Assembly: GCF_003044185.1 (NCBI RefSeq)
Contig: NZ_PYYB01000001.1
Location: forward strand, 2,748,978-2,812,977
Direction: 5' to 3'
Source: Paraconexibacter algicola
Lineage (GTDB): Bacteria; Actinomycetota; Thermoleophilia; Solirubrobacterales; Solirubrobacteraceae
Length of the DNA stretch: 64,000 nucleotides
In this document: in pieces, positions 61,461-64,000 of the stretch
Layout: the number at the start of each line of letters is the position of its first letter
How positions within the stretch are numbered: position 1 is the first letter of the stretch
Notes under the pieces: generated by a model
Database searches by the model: none
Seen by the model: the letters and a program-made list of their open reading frames with translations, nothing else
What the model was told of the DNA's origin: nothing
Made by a program: the position numbers and the translations under genes

Positions 61461-62048
61461 ATGCTCTCCGCCGTCACCACCACGATCCTCGCCGCCACCG
61501 AAGGTGGCGCCGAGGCCGCCGAGGGGGGAGGGTCCTTCCTCGTCGAGCCCGGCGTCGGCCTGATGGTGTGGACCCTCGTCATCTTCGGAGTCGCCATGGC
61601 GCTGCTCTACAAGCTGGCGTTCCCGGCGATCGCCGAGGCCCTCGACAAGCGGCAGAAGCTCATCGAGGACTCGATCGAGTCCGCCGACCGCACCAAGGCC
61701 GAGGCCAACCAGCTGCTGGAGGAGTACCGCCAGCGCCTGGCCGATGCCCGCGTCCAGGCCGACGACATCGTCGCGCGTGCGCAGAAGGCCGGCGAGGAGG
61801 AGAAGCGCTCCCTCGTCGAGTCCGGCCGCGCCGAGCGCGAGGAGAAGGTCGCCCAGGCCCAGAAGGACATCGAGCAGGAGCAGCTGCGCGCCCTGCAGGA
61901 GGTCCGCAAGGAGGTCGCCGCGATGACCGTCCTGGCCACCGAGAAGGTCACGCGCAAGACGCTGACCGAGGAGGACCAGCGCCGGCTCGTCGAGGAGGCC
62001 CTCTCCGAGCTCGACTTCTCCGCCCTCGGCGGGGAGCGGAACAGCTAG
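61461..62048 (+). CDS. atpF: ATP synthase F0 subunit b
   Basis: 195 residues. A single membrane helix (VGLMVWTLVIFGVAMALLYKLAFPAI) is followed by a long charged coiled coil and a C-terminal helix. It is the peripheral stalk that links F0 to the delta subunit. Six bp after atpE, in operon. Confidence 0.94.
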   Translation: MLSAVTTTILAATEGGAEAAEGGGSFLVEPGVGLMVWTLVIFGVAMALLYKLAFPAIAEALDKRQKLIEDSIESADRTKAEANQLLEEYRQRLADARVQADDIVARAQKAGEEEKRSLVESGRAEREEKVAQAQKDIEQEQLRALQEVRKEVAAMTVLATEKVTRKTLTEEDQRRLVEEALSELDFSALGGERNS

Positions 62049-62050
62049 AC

Positions 62051-62581
62051 ATGGAAGAGATCGCCCGCGTCTACGCCCGCTCCCTGTACGAGGTCGCGCA
62101 GGCCCAGGGGAAGGCCGAGGTCGTCCGGGACCAGCTCGGCGCGTTCACGGACGCCGTCGACGGGAACCGCGACCTGCAGGTCTTCCTCTTCTCGCCCTAC
62201 TTCTCCACCGAGGAGAAGCTGGACGGGCTGCGCCGCGCGGTGTCCGATGCGGAGCCGATCGTGAGCAACGTGCTCGAGCTGCTGGTCGAGAAGCACCGCA
62301 TGCCGGTGATCTTCCGCATCCGGCGCGAGTACGACGCTCTGTGGGAGGACGCCAACAAGCTCCTTCCCGTCGAGATCACCTCCGCGATCGCCCTGGACGA
62401 CGCCCTCGTGCAGCAGCTCTCGGCCCGCATCGGCGAGCAGACCGGCCGCAAGGTCGCGCTCACCACCACGGTCGACCCCGACGTCATCGGCGGCATCGTC
62501 ATGCGCGTCGGCAACAACATCCTCGACGCGTCGATCCGGACGCGTCTCGAATCCCTTCGCAAGCAGGTCGCGACCGCCTAG
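62051..62581 (+). CDS. atpH: ATP synthase F1 subunit delta
   Basis: 176 residues. RVYARSLYEVAQAQGKAEVVRDQL opens the N-terminal domain and VALTTTVDPDVIGGIVMRVGNNILDASIRTRLESLRKQ is the C-terminal signature. It connects the b stalk to the F1 head. It follows atpF by 2 bp. In many actinobacteria b and delta are fused; here they are separate. Confidence 0.95.
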   Translation: MEEIARVYARSLYEVAQAQGKAEVVRDQLGAFTDAVDGNRDLQVFLFSPYFSTEEKLDGLRRAVSDAEPIVSNVLELLVEKHRMPVIFRIRREYDALWEDANKLLPVEITSAIALDDALVQQLSARIGEQTGRKVALTTTVDPDVIGGIVMRVGNNILDASIRTRLESLRKQVATA

Positions 62582-62611
62582 GTCGCGTCCACTCAGGAGA
62601 CCTCCCACGTC

Positions 62612-64000
<1,389 letters not shown>

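Overview
The window is about 64 kb of very GC-rich bacterial chromosome with dense, mostly operonic genes. Gene content points to Actinomycetota: a resuscitation-promoting-factor-like muralidase under a c-di-AMP riboswitch, a WS/DGAT acyltransferase, paired BagA/BagB-like ATPases, and a methyltransferase/GH57/GT4 set like mycobacterial Rv3030-Rv3032. I would guess class Thermoleophilia (Solirubrobacterales type), but this is inference from composition and gene content. No tRNA, rRNA, CRISPR array, IS element or prophage was recognised.

Layout. 1-3841: zinc-type metal homeostasis (ABC ATPase end, ABC permease, unknown polytopic protein, CDF exporter, Fur/Zur regulator). 3863-10404: NlpC/P60 wall hydrolase, unknown protein, AI-2E-type permease, two ArsA/Get3-like ATPases, bicupin. 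10522-12895: a ParA-family ATPase overlapping an FtsZ with a ~160-residue N-terminal extension. 13046-21916: gamma-glutamyltransferase, lipoprotein, EamA transporter, LON-domain protein, two photolyases of different classes around a membrane protein, LtrA. 21913-26296: two methyltransferases, GH57 and GT4. 26297-27483: c-di-AMP riboswitch and Rpf-like protein. 27509-35708: DUF3253 protein, acyltransferase, MeaB, EfeU/EfeO-like iron uptake, GT-C-like protein, leucyl aminopeptidase. 35767-41764: thiolase, HAD phosphatase, two-component system, membrane proteins, MarR regulator. 41872-49627: two-subunit B12 acyl-CoA mutase, cupredoxin, WS/DGAT, ETF beta/alpha, ETF dehydrogenase. 49704-56575: CARDB-type exported protein, L31, RF1, PrmC, Sua5, RpiB, ZTP riboswitch and glyA, WecA/TagO-like transferase. 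56547-59577: TetR regulator and two paralogous clan GH-A-like secreted proteins around a cupin. 59768-64000: ATP synthase operon (AtpI-like, a, c, b, delta, partial alpha).

How it fits together. The 28-50 kb stretch is biased to acyl-CoA metabolism. The mutase has Phe81/Gln202 at the two substrate-selecting positions, which resembles isobutyryl-CoA mutase rather than methylmalonyl-CoA mutase. Its two subunit genes lie 2 kb apart (stop of the large to start of the small) but share a GTGGACGTCCAC palindrome at their promoters, and a MarR gene sits directly upstream of the first. The ETF operon has its own TetR-type operator. A genome-style trait is the TAnnnT hexamer 6-9 nt before many start codons without a Shine-Dalgarno sequence, which suggests widespread leaderless mRNAs.

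Best candidate for an undescribed system: the parA-ftsZ pair, in which FtsZ carries an N-terminal peptide resembling the ParA-activating peptide of ParB, followed by a Pro/Ala-rich linker. Function calls come from motif recognition and remembered family features, not from database searches.
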